Shown: positions 21,744-29,461 of the stretch, piece after piece
Position numbering within the stretch: the first letter of the stretch is position 1
Layout of the letters: every line of letters begins with the position of its first letter
Source of the DNA: Agromyces atrinae
Lineage (GTDB): Bacteria; Actinomycetota; Actinomycetes; Actinomycetales; Microbacteriaceae
Assembly: GCF_013407835.1 (NCBI RefSeq)
Contig: NZ_JACCBI010000001.1
Span: forward strand, 3,410,001 to 3,474,000
Reading direction: 5' to 3'
Length of the DNA: 64,000 bases
The notes under the pieces: model-generated
What the model saw: only the letters and a program-made list of their open reading frames with translations
What the model was told of the DNA's origin: nothing
Databases searched by the model: none
Position numbers and translations under genes: made by a program

Positions 21744-21777
21744 CGAAGGGCGTCTCCCGAGAGGGAGGCGCCCTTCG
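21744..21777. terminator. Bidirectional terminator after groEL
   Basis: A 15-bp stem with one G-T pair (21744-21758 with 21763-21777) closes on GAGA. It stands between groEL and the convergent WXG100 gene. Confidence 0.85.
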
Positions 21778-21798
21778 TCGTCGGTCGCGCGCGAGCCG

Positions 21799-22089
21799 TC
21801 AGCGTGCGAAGAGACGGGCGTTCGCCTGCTCGACGTCGGCGTACTGCACACCGGCGGCGACGAGCGCCTGCTGGATGCCGGCGAGCGACTGTTCGACGAC
21901 CTGCTGGGTCGAACGCCAGTCGGCGAGAGCCCCCTGGAAGGCGCTCGACGCCGTGCCGGTCCATGACGACTGGAGGCCCGTCAGAAGGCTCGTGAGCGCG
22001 ACGGTGTCGGCGCTCAATCGATCGGCGGTCGCTCGTGCGGTCTCCGCCGTCTGGGTCACGTGGTCGCTGTCGACCTGGAACATGGTCAT
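21799..22089 (-). CDS. WXG100 family (ESAT-6-like) protein
   Basis: Small helical-hairpin protein of 96 residues with the turn motif WTG in LQSSWTGTASSAF between two long amphipathic helices. Relatives are secreted as dimers by type VII (ESX) systems. A YxxxD/E-like element is present near the C-terminus (YADVEQA). The ATG at 22089 (MTMFQVDSD) follows GAGGAGA. No EccC ATPase, partner WXG100 gene or other ESX component is visible nearby, so it is an orphan here. Confidence 0.85.
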   Translation of the reverse strand: MTMFQVDSDHVTQTAETARATADRLSADTVALTSLLTGLQSSWTGTASSAFQGALADWRSTQQVVEQSLAGIQQALVAAGVQYADVEQANARLFAR

Positions 22090-22235
22090 CTCTGTCTCCT
22101 CGCATCGGGGGTGTGACCCCACGCTAGAGAGAGCGGGCGCGCGAGTGTCATCCCGAGCGGTTGGACGTGCAGCAGCGTCATCCGTCGCGATCTGGGGAGG
22201 GCGAGTGCGCGGGCGCGAGCCCCGCGGGCGAGCCG

Positions 22236-23942
22236 TCAGCGCGTGGCGATCGACTGCGGCGCGGCGGCCGAGTCGGCGAGGGGGAGCGAGACGCGGAAGG
22301 TCGCGCCGCCGCCCGGTGTCTCGACGACGTCGACGAGTCCGTTGTGTGCGGCGACGATCGACGAGACGATCGCGAGGCCGAGCCCCGAGCCGCCGGTCTC
22401 CCGCGCGCGCGAGCTGTCGGCGCGCCAGAAGCGCTGGAAGATCTTCTCTCGGATCTGCGGGGGGATTCCCTCGCCGTGATCGACGACCTCGAGCGTCGCG
22501 CGCTCCGTGCCGTGGTCGACCGTGATGCGGATCTCGATGGGTGCGTCGTCGGGGGTGAACCGCATCGCGTTGCCCATGAGGTTCGTGATGACCTGGCGGA
22601 TCTTGTTCTCTTCGGCCAGCACGAGGGCCTCGTGCAGAGGAGCGACGATCTCGCCCGTGTGCACGGGTGTTCCCGTCGCGGGCGTCACCGGCTCGTTCTC
22701 GCGTCGGGGACGACGGCCGCGCAGTCGAGCGATCGTCGCACCGGCGAACGAGATGGGTCCCGTCGTGTTCGCCGCTCCGTTCTTGGGGGAGGGGGCGGAT
22801 GTCTCGGGCGTCGGTTCGACCTCGGGCACGACCGCATCGACGGCGGCCGTCACGACGGGCACGCCGATGGGAGGAGGCGTGACGACCGTGATCGTGCGAC
22901 CCGGCGAGATGGCCGTCGCATCGAGGGCGGCGTCGCGCGCGAGCGGCACGAGGTCGACGGGTGCGAGTTGCAGAGGCTTCGTCTCATCGAGTCGAGCGAG
23001 CTCGAGGAGGTCTTCGACGAGTCCGCCCATGCGGATCGCCTCCTTCTCGATGCGCTCCATGGCCTGGGCGACTTCTTCGGGGGACTGGAGTGCGCCCATG
23101 CGGTAGAGCTCGGCGTAGCCGCGCACCGAGACGAGGGGCGTGCGCAGTTCGTGGGACGCGTCGCCCACGAAGCGGCGCATCTGCTCGATCGTGCGTGCGC
23201 GGTCGCGGAACGCCCGGTCGATGCGGTTGAGCATCGTGTTGAGCGAGCGGTTGAGGCGACCGACCTCGGTATTCGGCGTCGCGCCGCCGAGTCGCTGGCT
23301 GAAGTCGCCGTCGGCGATCGCGGCCGCTGTCGCCTCGACCTCGCGCAGCGGGGTGAATGTCGAGGTGACGAGCATGCGCGTGATGAGGGCGCCGACGATG
23401 ATGACGCCGACGCCGAAGCCGAAGAAGATCGACAGATACGCCGCGAGCAGACGATGCGTGTCGGACATCGGCACGGCGACGATCGCCGTCGCGAACTGCC
23501 CCACGCTGTCGCTCACGACGATCTCGACCGCGCGGAACATGGCCTCGCCGGTGTTGTCGGCGAGGTCGAACGGCGTGAGGTTCGAGACCTTGTCGAACGT
23601 GAGCGTCTTCGGGATGAGCGGCCACTCGGTCTCGTGGTGCTTCGCCCAGTTGTGCCCGACGAACTCGCCCGAGGGGCTGTAGAGCGCGACGTAGACCTCT
23701 TCGCTCGCGTTGCGGCGGATCTCGAGGTTGCCGTCGAGCTGGGTCGTCAGGTACTGCGCGAGGTCGCCCTGCGCCACCGACTTCAACCGGTCATCGGTCT
23801 GCCCGTACATGTACGAGCGCAGCATCGTCGTCGTGCCGAAGCCGGAGACGAGCAGGCCGAGGGTCAGCATCAGCACCGTCACACCGGTGATCTTGGTGCG
23901 CAGTGAGACGCTGTTCCAGCGGTCGGAGAACGTGTGGTGCAT
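22236..23942 (-). CDS. Two-component sensor histidine kinase
   Basis: Membrane kinase of 568 residues: two membrane helices (~18-42 and ~168-192) flanking an extracytoplasmic sensor of ~125 residues, a HAMP domain, HisKA with the phospho-acceptor in VGDASHELRTPL, and HATPase_c with NLMGNAMRFTPDD, DHGEGIPP and GSGLGLAI. A proline-rich ~80-residue insertion (PPPIGVPVV through PVHTGE) interrupts the region between HisKA and the N-box. It resembles TcrY/PhoR-type kinases. It follows the response-regulator gene by 47 bases on the same strand and should phosphorylate it. Confidence 0.9.
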   Translation of the reverse strand: MHHTFSDRWNSVSLRTKITGVTVLMLTLGLLVSGFGTTTMLRSYMYGQTDDRLKSVAQGDLAQYLTTQLDGNLEIRRNASEEVYVALYSPSGEFVGHNWAKHHETEWPLIPKTLTFDKVSNLTPFDLADNTGEAMFRAVEIVVSDSVGQFATAIVAVPMSDTHRLLAAYLSIFFGFGVGVIIVGALITRMLVTSTFTPLREVEATAAAIADGDFSQRLGGATPNTEVGRLNRSLNTMLNRIDRAFRDRARTIEQMRRFVGDASHELRTPLVSVRGYAELYRMGALQSPEEVAQAMERIEKEAIRMGGLVEDLLELARLDETKPLQLAPVDLVPLARDAALDATAISPGRTITVVTPPPIGVPVVTAAVDAVVPEVEPTPETSAPSPKNGAANTTGPISFAGATIARLRGRRPRRENEPVTPATGTPVHTGEIVAPLHEALVLAEENKIRQVITNLMGNAMRFTPDDAPIEIRITVDHGTERATLEVVDHGEGIPPQIREKIFQRFWRADSSRARETGGSGLGLAIVSSIVAAHNGLVDVVETPGGGATFRVSLPLADSAAAPQSIATR

Positions 23943-23989
23943 GGCGCGTCGAGTCTAGGCCTCGGGCCTGGACGAGCGCCGTGCCCCGC

Positions 23990-24685
23990 TCAGACCTTTG
24001 CTCCGGTCTTCAGCATGTAGCCGAAGCCGCGCTTCGTCTGGATGAGCGGTTCGCTCGAGTGCTGGTCGAGCTTGCGGCGGAGGTACGAGATGTAGCTCTC
24101 GACGATGCCGGCGTCGCCGTTGAAGTCGTACTCCCACACGTGATCGAGGATCTGAGCCTTCGACAGCACGCGGTTGGGGTTCAGCATGAGGTAGCGCAGC
24201 AGCTTGAACTCGGTGGGGGAGAGCTCGATGGGGATGTCTCCGACGAGGACTTCGTGGGTGTCCTGGTCCATCGTGAGTTCGCCCGCGCGGATGACGGCCT
24301 CTTCGTCGGCGTGCATCGTGCGGCGGAGGATCGCCTTGATGCGCGCGACGATCTCGTCGAGGCTGAAGGGCTTCGTCACGTAGTCGTCGCCGCCGACCGT
24401 GAGGCCGGTGATCTTGTCCTCCGTGTCGTCCTTCGCGGTGAGGAAGAGGATCGGCGCCGTGTAGCCCGCCGAGCGGAGGCGCTTGGTCACGCCGAAGCCG
24501 TTCATGTCGGGGAGCATGACGTCGAGGATGATGAGGTCGGGCTCTTCTTCGAGCACGGCGGAGATCGCCTGTGCGCCGTTGCCGACGGCTCGCACCGCGA
24601 AGCCCGCGAAGCGCAGGCTCGTCGTGAGAAGGTCACGGATGTTGGGCTCGTCGTCGACGATCAGAATGCGGGGTCCATCGCTCAT
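23990..24685 (-). CDS. OmpR/PhoB-family response regulator
   Basis: Cytoplasmic transcription factor of 231 residues. Receiver (1-120): acidic DDE, phospho-acceptor Asp in LIILDVMLPD, and the conserved Lys in YVTKPF. Winged-helix effector (~135-228) with ELSPTEFKLLRYLM and the recognition helix region ESYISYLRRKLD. It resembles TcrX/PrrA-type regulators. The ATG lies six bases after a GATAAT -10, so the transcript would be leaderless, with direct repeats upstream that suggest autoregulation. Confidence 0.92.
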   Translation of the reverse strand: MSDGPRILIVDDEPNIRDLLTTSLRFAGFAVRAVGNGAQAISAVLEEEPDLIILDVMLPDMNGFGVTKRLRSAGYTAPILFLTAKDDTEDKITGLTVGGDDYVTKPFSLDEIVARIKAILRRTMHADEEAVIRAGELTMDQDTHEVLVGDIPIELSPTEFKLLRYLMLNPNRVLSKAQILDHVWEYDFNGDAGIVESYISYLRRKLDQHSSEPLIQTKRGFGYMLKTGAKV

Positions 24686-24691
24686 GACTCC

Positions 24692-24722
24692 ATTATCTGC
24701 GCGTTGCCTGGAGCTTTCCTGG
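24692..24722 (-). promoter_or_regulatory. Response-regulator promoter with direct repeats
   Basis: Minus-strand -10 GATAAT occupies 24697-24692, six bases from the start codon. On the plus strand TTGCCTGG (24704-24711) and TTTCCTGG (24715-24722) repeat with an 11-base period over the place of the -35, where no good -35 is present. OmpR-type regulators bind such direct repeats, so activated autoregulation is plausible. Confidence 0.5.
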
Positions 24723-24797
24723 GAGTCGAGTGGATGCCTGTGGGGCACGCGCTGAGGAAGTTGAGGCGTCGTCGGAAGGGCGTGGCAGACTCGCCTC

Positions 24798-26027
24798 ATG
24801 GCTGCACACGAGCGCATCATCGTCATCGGCGGCGGACTCGCGGCGGCGCGTGCCGTCGAAGGAATCCGCGCCGCTCACTGGACCGGTCCGGTTACCGTCG
24901 TCACCGACGAAGACCGACCTCCGTACGAGCGTCCCCCGCTCTCGAAGGGCTACCTCCTCGGTTCGGAGGAGGCGGCGGCCACCATCGTGCACGACGCCGA
25001 CTGGTACGCCCAGAACGACGTCGACCTGCGCGTGGGTGAGACGGTCACCGCCCTCCATCCCGCCGACCATGAGGTCGCCATCGGCGACGAGAGGCTCGCT
25101 TACTCGAAGCTCCTGCTGACGACGGGCGCCGAACCGAGGCGATTCGACGGCCCCGGCGCCGGCCTGACCGGTGTCTATCACCTCCGCACCCTCCACGACT
25201 CGACCGTGCTGCGCACCGCGCTCAAGGACGGCGGCCGACGGGTCGTCGTCATCGGTGCGGGCTGGATCGGACTCGAGACCGCCGCCGCTGCTCGCGAGTA
25301 CGGCAACGAAGTCACCGTCATCGGCCGCGGAGAAGTCCCTCTCGCCTCCGTGCTCGGCACCGAGCTCGGTGGGATGTTCGCCGACCTCCACCGCGAGCAC
25401 GGCGTCGACGTGCGGATGGGCAGCGCTGTGAGTGCGCTGAAGGGCACACGTCACGTCGAGGCCGTCGTGCTCGGGTCGGGCGACGAGATCGCCGCCGACA
25501 TCGTGATCGTCGGGCTCGGGGCCGTACCGCGCACCGAACTCGCCGCAGCCGCGAGCCTGCACGTCGACAACGGCATCGTGACCGACTCGTCCTTCCGCAC
25601 GAGCGATCGCGACATCTACGCCGCCGGAGACGTCGCGAACGTCTACCACCCGTTGCTCGGACACCACCTCAGGGTCGAGCACTGGGAGACGGCTCGTGCG
25701 GCCGGCTTCGCGGCCGGGCGCTCGCTCGCCGGCGAGGCCGTCGAGTACGACGAGATCCCCTACTTCTTCACGGATCAGTACGACCTCGGCATGGAGTACG
25801 CCGGTTTCGGAGAGCGCACGGCGGGCGCGACGCTCGTCTACCGCGGAGACCGTGCCGCACGCGAGTTCGTCGTGTTCTGGTTGCGTGACTCACGCGTGGT
25901 CGCGGGTATGAACGTCAACGTGTGGGACGTCAACGAGCAGATCCGCGCGCTCATCCGCAGCGGTGACCGGGTCGACCCCATACTGCTCGCCGACGCCGAC
26001 ATCCCGCTCGACGCGGTCGTCGCGTGA
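24798..26027 (+). CDS. NAD(P)/FAD-dependent oxidoreductase, ferredoxin reductase type
   Basis: Flavoprotein of 409 residues with two dinucleotide folds: FAD site VIGGGLAAARAVEG (N-terminus), NAD(P)H site VVIGAGWIGLETAAAA (~150), and the second FAD motif IYAAGDVAN (~275). A C-terminal reductase domain (~330-400) follows. Such proteins pass electrons from NAD(P)H to a ferredoxin, often for a P450 or dioxygenase; no such partner is nearby. Its stop overlaps the GTG of the FolP2 gene by four bases. Confidence 0.9.
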   Translation: MAAHERIIVIGGGLAAARAVEGIRAAHWTGPVTVVTDEDRPPYERPPLSKGYLLGSEEAAATIVHDADWYAQNDVDLRVGETVTALHPADHEVAIGDERLAYSKLLLTTGAEPRRFDGPGAGLTGVYHLRTLHDSTVLRTALKDGGRRVVVIGAGWIGLETAAAAREYGNEVTVIGRGEVPLASVLGTELGGMFADLHREHGVDVRMGSAVSALKGTRHVEAVVLGSGDEIAADIVIVGLGAVPRTELAAAASLHVDNGIVTDSSFRTSDRDIYAAGDVANVYHPLLGHHLRVEHWETARAAGFAAGRSLAGEAVEYDEIPYFFTDQYDLGMEYAGFGERTAGATLVYRGDRAAREFVVFWLRDSRVVAGMNVNVWDVNEQIRALIRSGDRVDPILLADADIPLDAVVA

Positions 26028-26932
26028 GCGCCCCCGACCAGCGCCGCCGCATCGGCCCGCGCGAGTTCGACTTCGCGCGAGAGGTCGCCGTCATGGCGAT
26101 CGTCAACCGCACACCCGACTCGTTCTACGACAAGGGTGCGACGTTCGCGCTCGACGCCGCCGTCGAGGCCGCCCACCGGGCGATCGCCGAGGGCGCCGAC
26201 TGGATCGACATCGGCGGCGTGAAGTTCGCGCCCGGTCCGGCGGTGCCCGTCGAGGAGGAGATCGCCCGGGTCGTGCCCGTCGTCGAAGGGCTCCGCGGCT
26301 CCGGTGCGGTGATCTCGGTCGACACCTTCCACCCCGCGGTGGCCCGCGCTGTCATCGACGCGGGAGCGCACGTCATCAACGACACGACGGGCATCCACGA
26401 CCCCGCGATGGCGGAGGTCGTCGCCGACAGCGACGCGACGATCGTCGTGACCCACAGCGCCGCGGAGCCCCGCACGTCGTACCCCGCGCCGCGCTACGAC
26501 GACGTCGTCGGCGAGGTGATCGGGTTCCTCGAGCAGCGCGTCGCGCGTGCCCTCGAGCACGGCGTGCTCGCCGAGCGCATCGTCGTCGACCCCGGCCACG
26601 ACCTCAACAAGAACACGCTGCACTCGCTCGAGATCACGCGCCGCCTCGGCGAGATCACGAGCCTCGGCTATCCGACGCTCGTCGCGCTGTCGAACAAGGA
26701 CTTCATCGGGGAGTCCCTCGGGCGCGAGCGCGGAGATCGCGTGGCCGGATCGATCGCCTCGGCCGTCTACTGCGTGCTCGCCGGCGCTCGCATCGTGCGT
26801 GTGCACAACGTGCGAGAGACGGTCGACGCCGTACGCATGGTCGGAGCGATCGAGGGCTGGCGCGAGCCGCTCTACCTCAAGCACAACATCAGCGCCGACG
26901 GCAACGAGCCCTGGGAGGCGCGACGTGCCTGA
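26024..26932 (+). CDS. folP2: Dihydropteroate synthase homologue, FolP2 type
   Basis: TIM-barrel protein of 302 residues of the DHPS family. The signature reads VMAIVNRTPDSFYDKGATF rather than the canonical GILNVTPDSFSDGG; this variant matches the second DHPS-like gene (FolP2) of mycobacteria, reported there to lack normal DHPS activity. Other pterin-site motifs are DIGGVKFAPG, SVDTF and VINDTTG. Catalytic function in folate synthesis is therefore uncertain. It overlaps both neighbours (GTGA upstream, eight bases downstream), so the three genes form one operon. Confidence 0.85.
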   Translation: MSAPDQRRRIGPREFDFAREVAVMAIVNRTPDSFYDKGATFALDAAVEAAHRAIAEGADWIDIGGVKFAPGPAVPVEEEIARVVPVVEGLRGSGAVISVDTFHPAVARAVIDAGAHVINDTTGIHDPAMAEVVADSDATIVVTHSAAEPRTSYPAPRYDDVVGEVIGFLEQRVARALEHGVLAERIVVDPGHDLNKNTLHSLEITRRLGEITSLGYPTLVALSNKDFIGESLGRERGDRVAGSIASAVYCVLAGARIVRVHNVRETVDAVRMVGAIEGWREPLYLKHNISADGNEPWEARRA

Positions 26933-27623
26933 GCGCGACTGGTTCGAGGCGTACGCGCTGCCCGACCGCGAGACACCGCGCGTTCGCGCGAACTTCGTCA
27001 CGAGCATCGACGGCGCGGGCACGCTCGGCGGCCGCAGCGGCGCCCTCGGCAACGAGACCGACCAGCGCATCATGCACGTGCTGCGGAGCCTCGCCGACGT
27101 CATCGTCGTCGGCGCGGGCACGATCCGGGCCGAGGGGTACGGGGGAGCCGCGCTCGACGAGACGGATGTCGCATGGAGACGCGACCACGGCCTGCCGGAT
27201 CAACCTCCGTTCGCGATCGTGTCATCGCGCCTCGACGTCGACCCGCGGCATCCGTTCTTCGCCGAGGCCGTCACGCGGCCCCTCGTCGTGACCCATGGCG
27301 CGTCGCCGGTCGCGAGGCGCGAGGCGCTCGCCGAGGTCGCCGATGTGCTCGTGTGCGGCGACGACGAGGTCGACGCCTCAGCCGTGGTCGCCGCGTTCGC
27401 CGATCGCGGGCAGCCGCAGATCCTCACCGAGGGCGGTCCGAGCCTCGTGGGCGATTTCGCCGCCGCCGGTCACCTCGACGAGTTCTGCGTGACCCTCAGT
27501 CCGAGCGTCGTCGGCGGTGACGCGACGCGCATCGTGCGCGGGGCACCCGAGGCCGATCGCCGCATGCGACTCGTGCACGCGATCCCCGACGGCGACTACG
27601 TCTTCCTGCGCTACGCCCGCTAG
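26925..27623 (+). CDS. RibD C-terminal domain (pyrimidine reductase-like) protein
   Basis: NADPH-dependent reductase of the DHFR-like RibD_C fold, 232 residues, without the N-terminal deaminase of true RibD. Visible motifs are VRANFVTSIDG, VGAGTIRAEGYG and ILTEGGPSLVGDF. The GTG at 26925 overlaps the end of folP2 by eight bases. Stand-alone members are common in actinobacteria; with a DHPS-like neighbour a pterin or flavin-precursor reduction is conceivable, but this is inference. Confidence 0.85.
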   Translation: MPERDWFEAYALPDRETPRVRANFVTSIDGAGTLGGRSGALGNETDQRIMHVLRSLADVIVVGAGTIRAEGYGGAALDETDVAWRRDHGLPDQPPFAIVSSRLDVDPRHPFFAEAVTRPLVVTHGASPVARREALAEVADVLVCGDDEVDASAVVAAFADRGQPQILTEGGPSLVGDFAAAGHLDEFCVTLSPSVVGGDATRIVRGAPEADRRMRLVHAIPDGDYVFLRYAR

Positions 27624-27649
27624 AGGCATCCGTAGGCCGGCCCCCGGGC

Positions 27650-27723
27650 CGTCGAGAATCGCCGTTTGCGTCGAGAGTCGCCGGTAGACCGGTCTCTCTC
27701 GACGCAAACGGCGATTCTCGACG
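27650..27723. repeat. Long perfect palindrome between convergent genes
   Basis: Two 28-base arms (27650-27677 and 27696-27723) are perfect reverse complements around an 18-base spacer, which itself holds CCGGT/ACCGG. It lies between the RibD_C gene and the convergent XPB helicase gene. It could act as a terminator for both and looks like a member of a dispersed extragenic palindrome family. Confidence 0.9.
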
Positions 27724-27745
27724 AGGCCGTAGGCGCGCGCCGCGC

Positions 27746-29386
27746 TCAGGCCGCGAGCGCGTGCGCGTCGAGGATCGTGTAGCTGTAGCCCTGCTCGGCG
27801 AGGAACCGCTGACGATTCTGCGCGAAGTCCTGGTCGACGGTGTCGCGCGAGACGAGCGTGTAGAAGTTCGCCGAGAGTCCCGACTCCTTCGGGCGCAGCA
27901 GCCGGCCGAGGCGCTGAGCCTCTTCCTGTCGTGAGCCGTACGAGCCCGACACCTGGATCGCGACGGTCGCCTCGGGCAGGTCGACCGAGAAGTTCGCGAC
28001 CTTCGAGACGACGAGCACGGGCGTGCGGCCGTCGCGGAACTCCTGGAAGAGCCGCTCGCGCTCGTCGACCGGCGTCGCACCCGTGAGCTTCGGTGCGCCG
28101 AGCGCGTCGGAGAGCTCGTCGATCTGGTCGAGGTACTGACCGATGACGAGGATGCGCTCACCCGCGTGACGCGCGACGAGCTGCCGCACGACGTCGAGCT
28201 TCGCGGGCGCCGTCGCCGCGAGACGGTAGCGCTCGTCGTCGGCCGCGGCCGCGTACGAGAGCCGGTCGCTCTGCGGCAGGTCGATGCGCACTTCGTAGCA
28301 CGCGGCGGGGGAGATGTAGCCCTGGGCCTCGATCTCCTTCCACGGGGCATCGAAGCGCTTGGGGCCGATGAGCGAGAAGACGTCGCCCTCGCGGCCGTCC
28401 TCCCGCACGAGCGTCGCGGTCAGGCCGAGGCGGCGTCGCGCCTGCAGCTCGGCTGTGAGCTTGAAGACGGGGGCAGGCAGCAGGTGCACCTCGTCATAGA
28501 CCACGAGGCCCCAGTCGAGCGCGTCGAGGAGAGCGAGGTGGGCGTACTCGCCCTTCCGCTTCGCCGTGAGGATCTGGTAGGTCGCGATCGTGACGGGCTT
28601 GATCTCCTTGACCTGGCCCGAGTACTCGCCGATCTCGTCGGCGGTGAGCGTCGTGCGCTTGAGGAGCTCGTCGCGCCACTGCCGCGCCGAGACGGTGTTC
28701 GTCACGAGGATGAGCGTGTTGGTCTTCGCGGTCGCCATCGCCCCGGCGCCGACGAGCGTCTTGCCCGCGCCGCACGGCAGCACGACGACGCCCGAGCCGC
28801 CCTCGAAGAAGTTGTCGACGGCCTTCTGCTGGTAGTCACGCAGGTGCCAGCCCGACTCGTCGAGCGCGATGGGGTGCGGCGTGCCCGGCGTGTAGCCCGC
28901 AAGGTCTTCGGCCGGCCAGCCGAGGCGCACGAGCTCCTGCTTGAGTTGCCCGCGTGCCCACGGGGCGACGAAGAAGCTCGTGTCGTCGATGCGCTCGGCG
29001 ATGAGCGGTGCGATGCGCTTGGCCCCGACGACCTCGGTGAGGACGGCCATGTCGTCGCTGCGGAGACGCAGCTCACCGTCATCCGTTCGATCGACGATCA
29101 GCCGGCCGTAGCGGGCGACGGTTTCGCGCATGTCGACCGAGACGGTCTGCGGCACGGGGAACTTCGAGTACCGGTCGAGCACGCCGAGCATGTCGTCGGC
29201 GTCGTGCCCCGCGGCGCGCGCGTTCCAGAGTCCGAGGCGCGTGATGCGGTACGTGTGCACATGTTCGGGAGCGCGTTCGAGCTCGGCGAAGACCGCCAGA
29301 TCGTGGCGCGCATCCTCGGCGAGAGGGTGCGCCACTTCGAGGAGCACGGTGCGGTCGCTCTGCACGATGAGGGGGCCGTCAGACAT
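27746..29386 (-). CDS. DNA repair helicase XPB (Ssl2/Rad25-like)
   Basis: Superfamily 2 3'-5' helicase of 546 residues. After an N-terminal damage-recognition-like domain (~1-170) come Q-type HLRDYQQKAV, Walker A PCGAGKT, DEVH-type VVYDEVHLLP, motif III GLTATLVREDG, then helicase C motifs VLVVSKVANFSVDLPEA and QRLGRLLRPK. The bacterial XPB of mycobacteria (Rv0861c) is the recognised relative. It is adjacent to and codirectional with its usual partner at 29462. Confidence 0.93.
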   Translation of the reverse strand: MSDGPLIVQSDRTVLLEVAHPLAEDARHDLAVFAELERAPEHVHTYRITRLGLWNARAAGHDADDMLGVLDRYSKFPVPQTVSVDMRETVARYGRLIVDRTDDGELRLRSDDMAVLTEVVGAKRIAPLIAERIDDTSFFVAPWARGQLKQELVRLGWPAEDLAGYTPGTPHPIALDESGWHLRDYQQKAVDNFFEGGSGVVVLPCGAGKTLVGAGAMATAKTNTLILVTNTVSARQWRDELLKRTTLTADEIGEYSGQVKEIKPVTIATYQILTAKRKGEYAHLALLDALDWGLVVYDEVHLLPAPVFKLTAELQARRRLGLTATLVREDGREGDVFSLIGPKRFDAPWKEIEAQGYISPAACYEVRIDLPQSDRLSYAAAADDERYRLAATAPAKLDVVRQLVARHAGERILVIGQYLDQIDELSDALGAPKLTGATPVDERERLFQEFRDGRTPVLVVSKVANFSVDLPEATVAIQVSGSYGSRQEEAQRLGRLLRPKESGLSANFYTLVSRDTVDQDFAQNRQRFLAEQGYSYTILDAHALAA

Positions 29387-29461
29387 AACGCGCCAGTCTA
29401 CCGGTGTCTGCTGAGGGCGTCGCCGATGCCGACGGATGACGCGCGCGGGCGTCGCTCGGGA

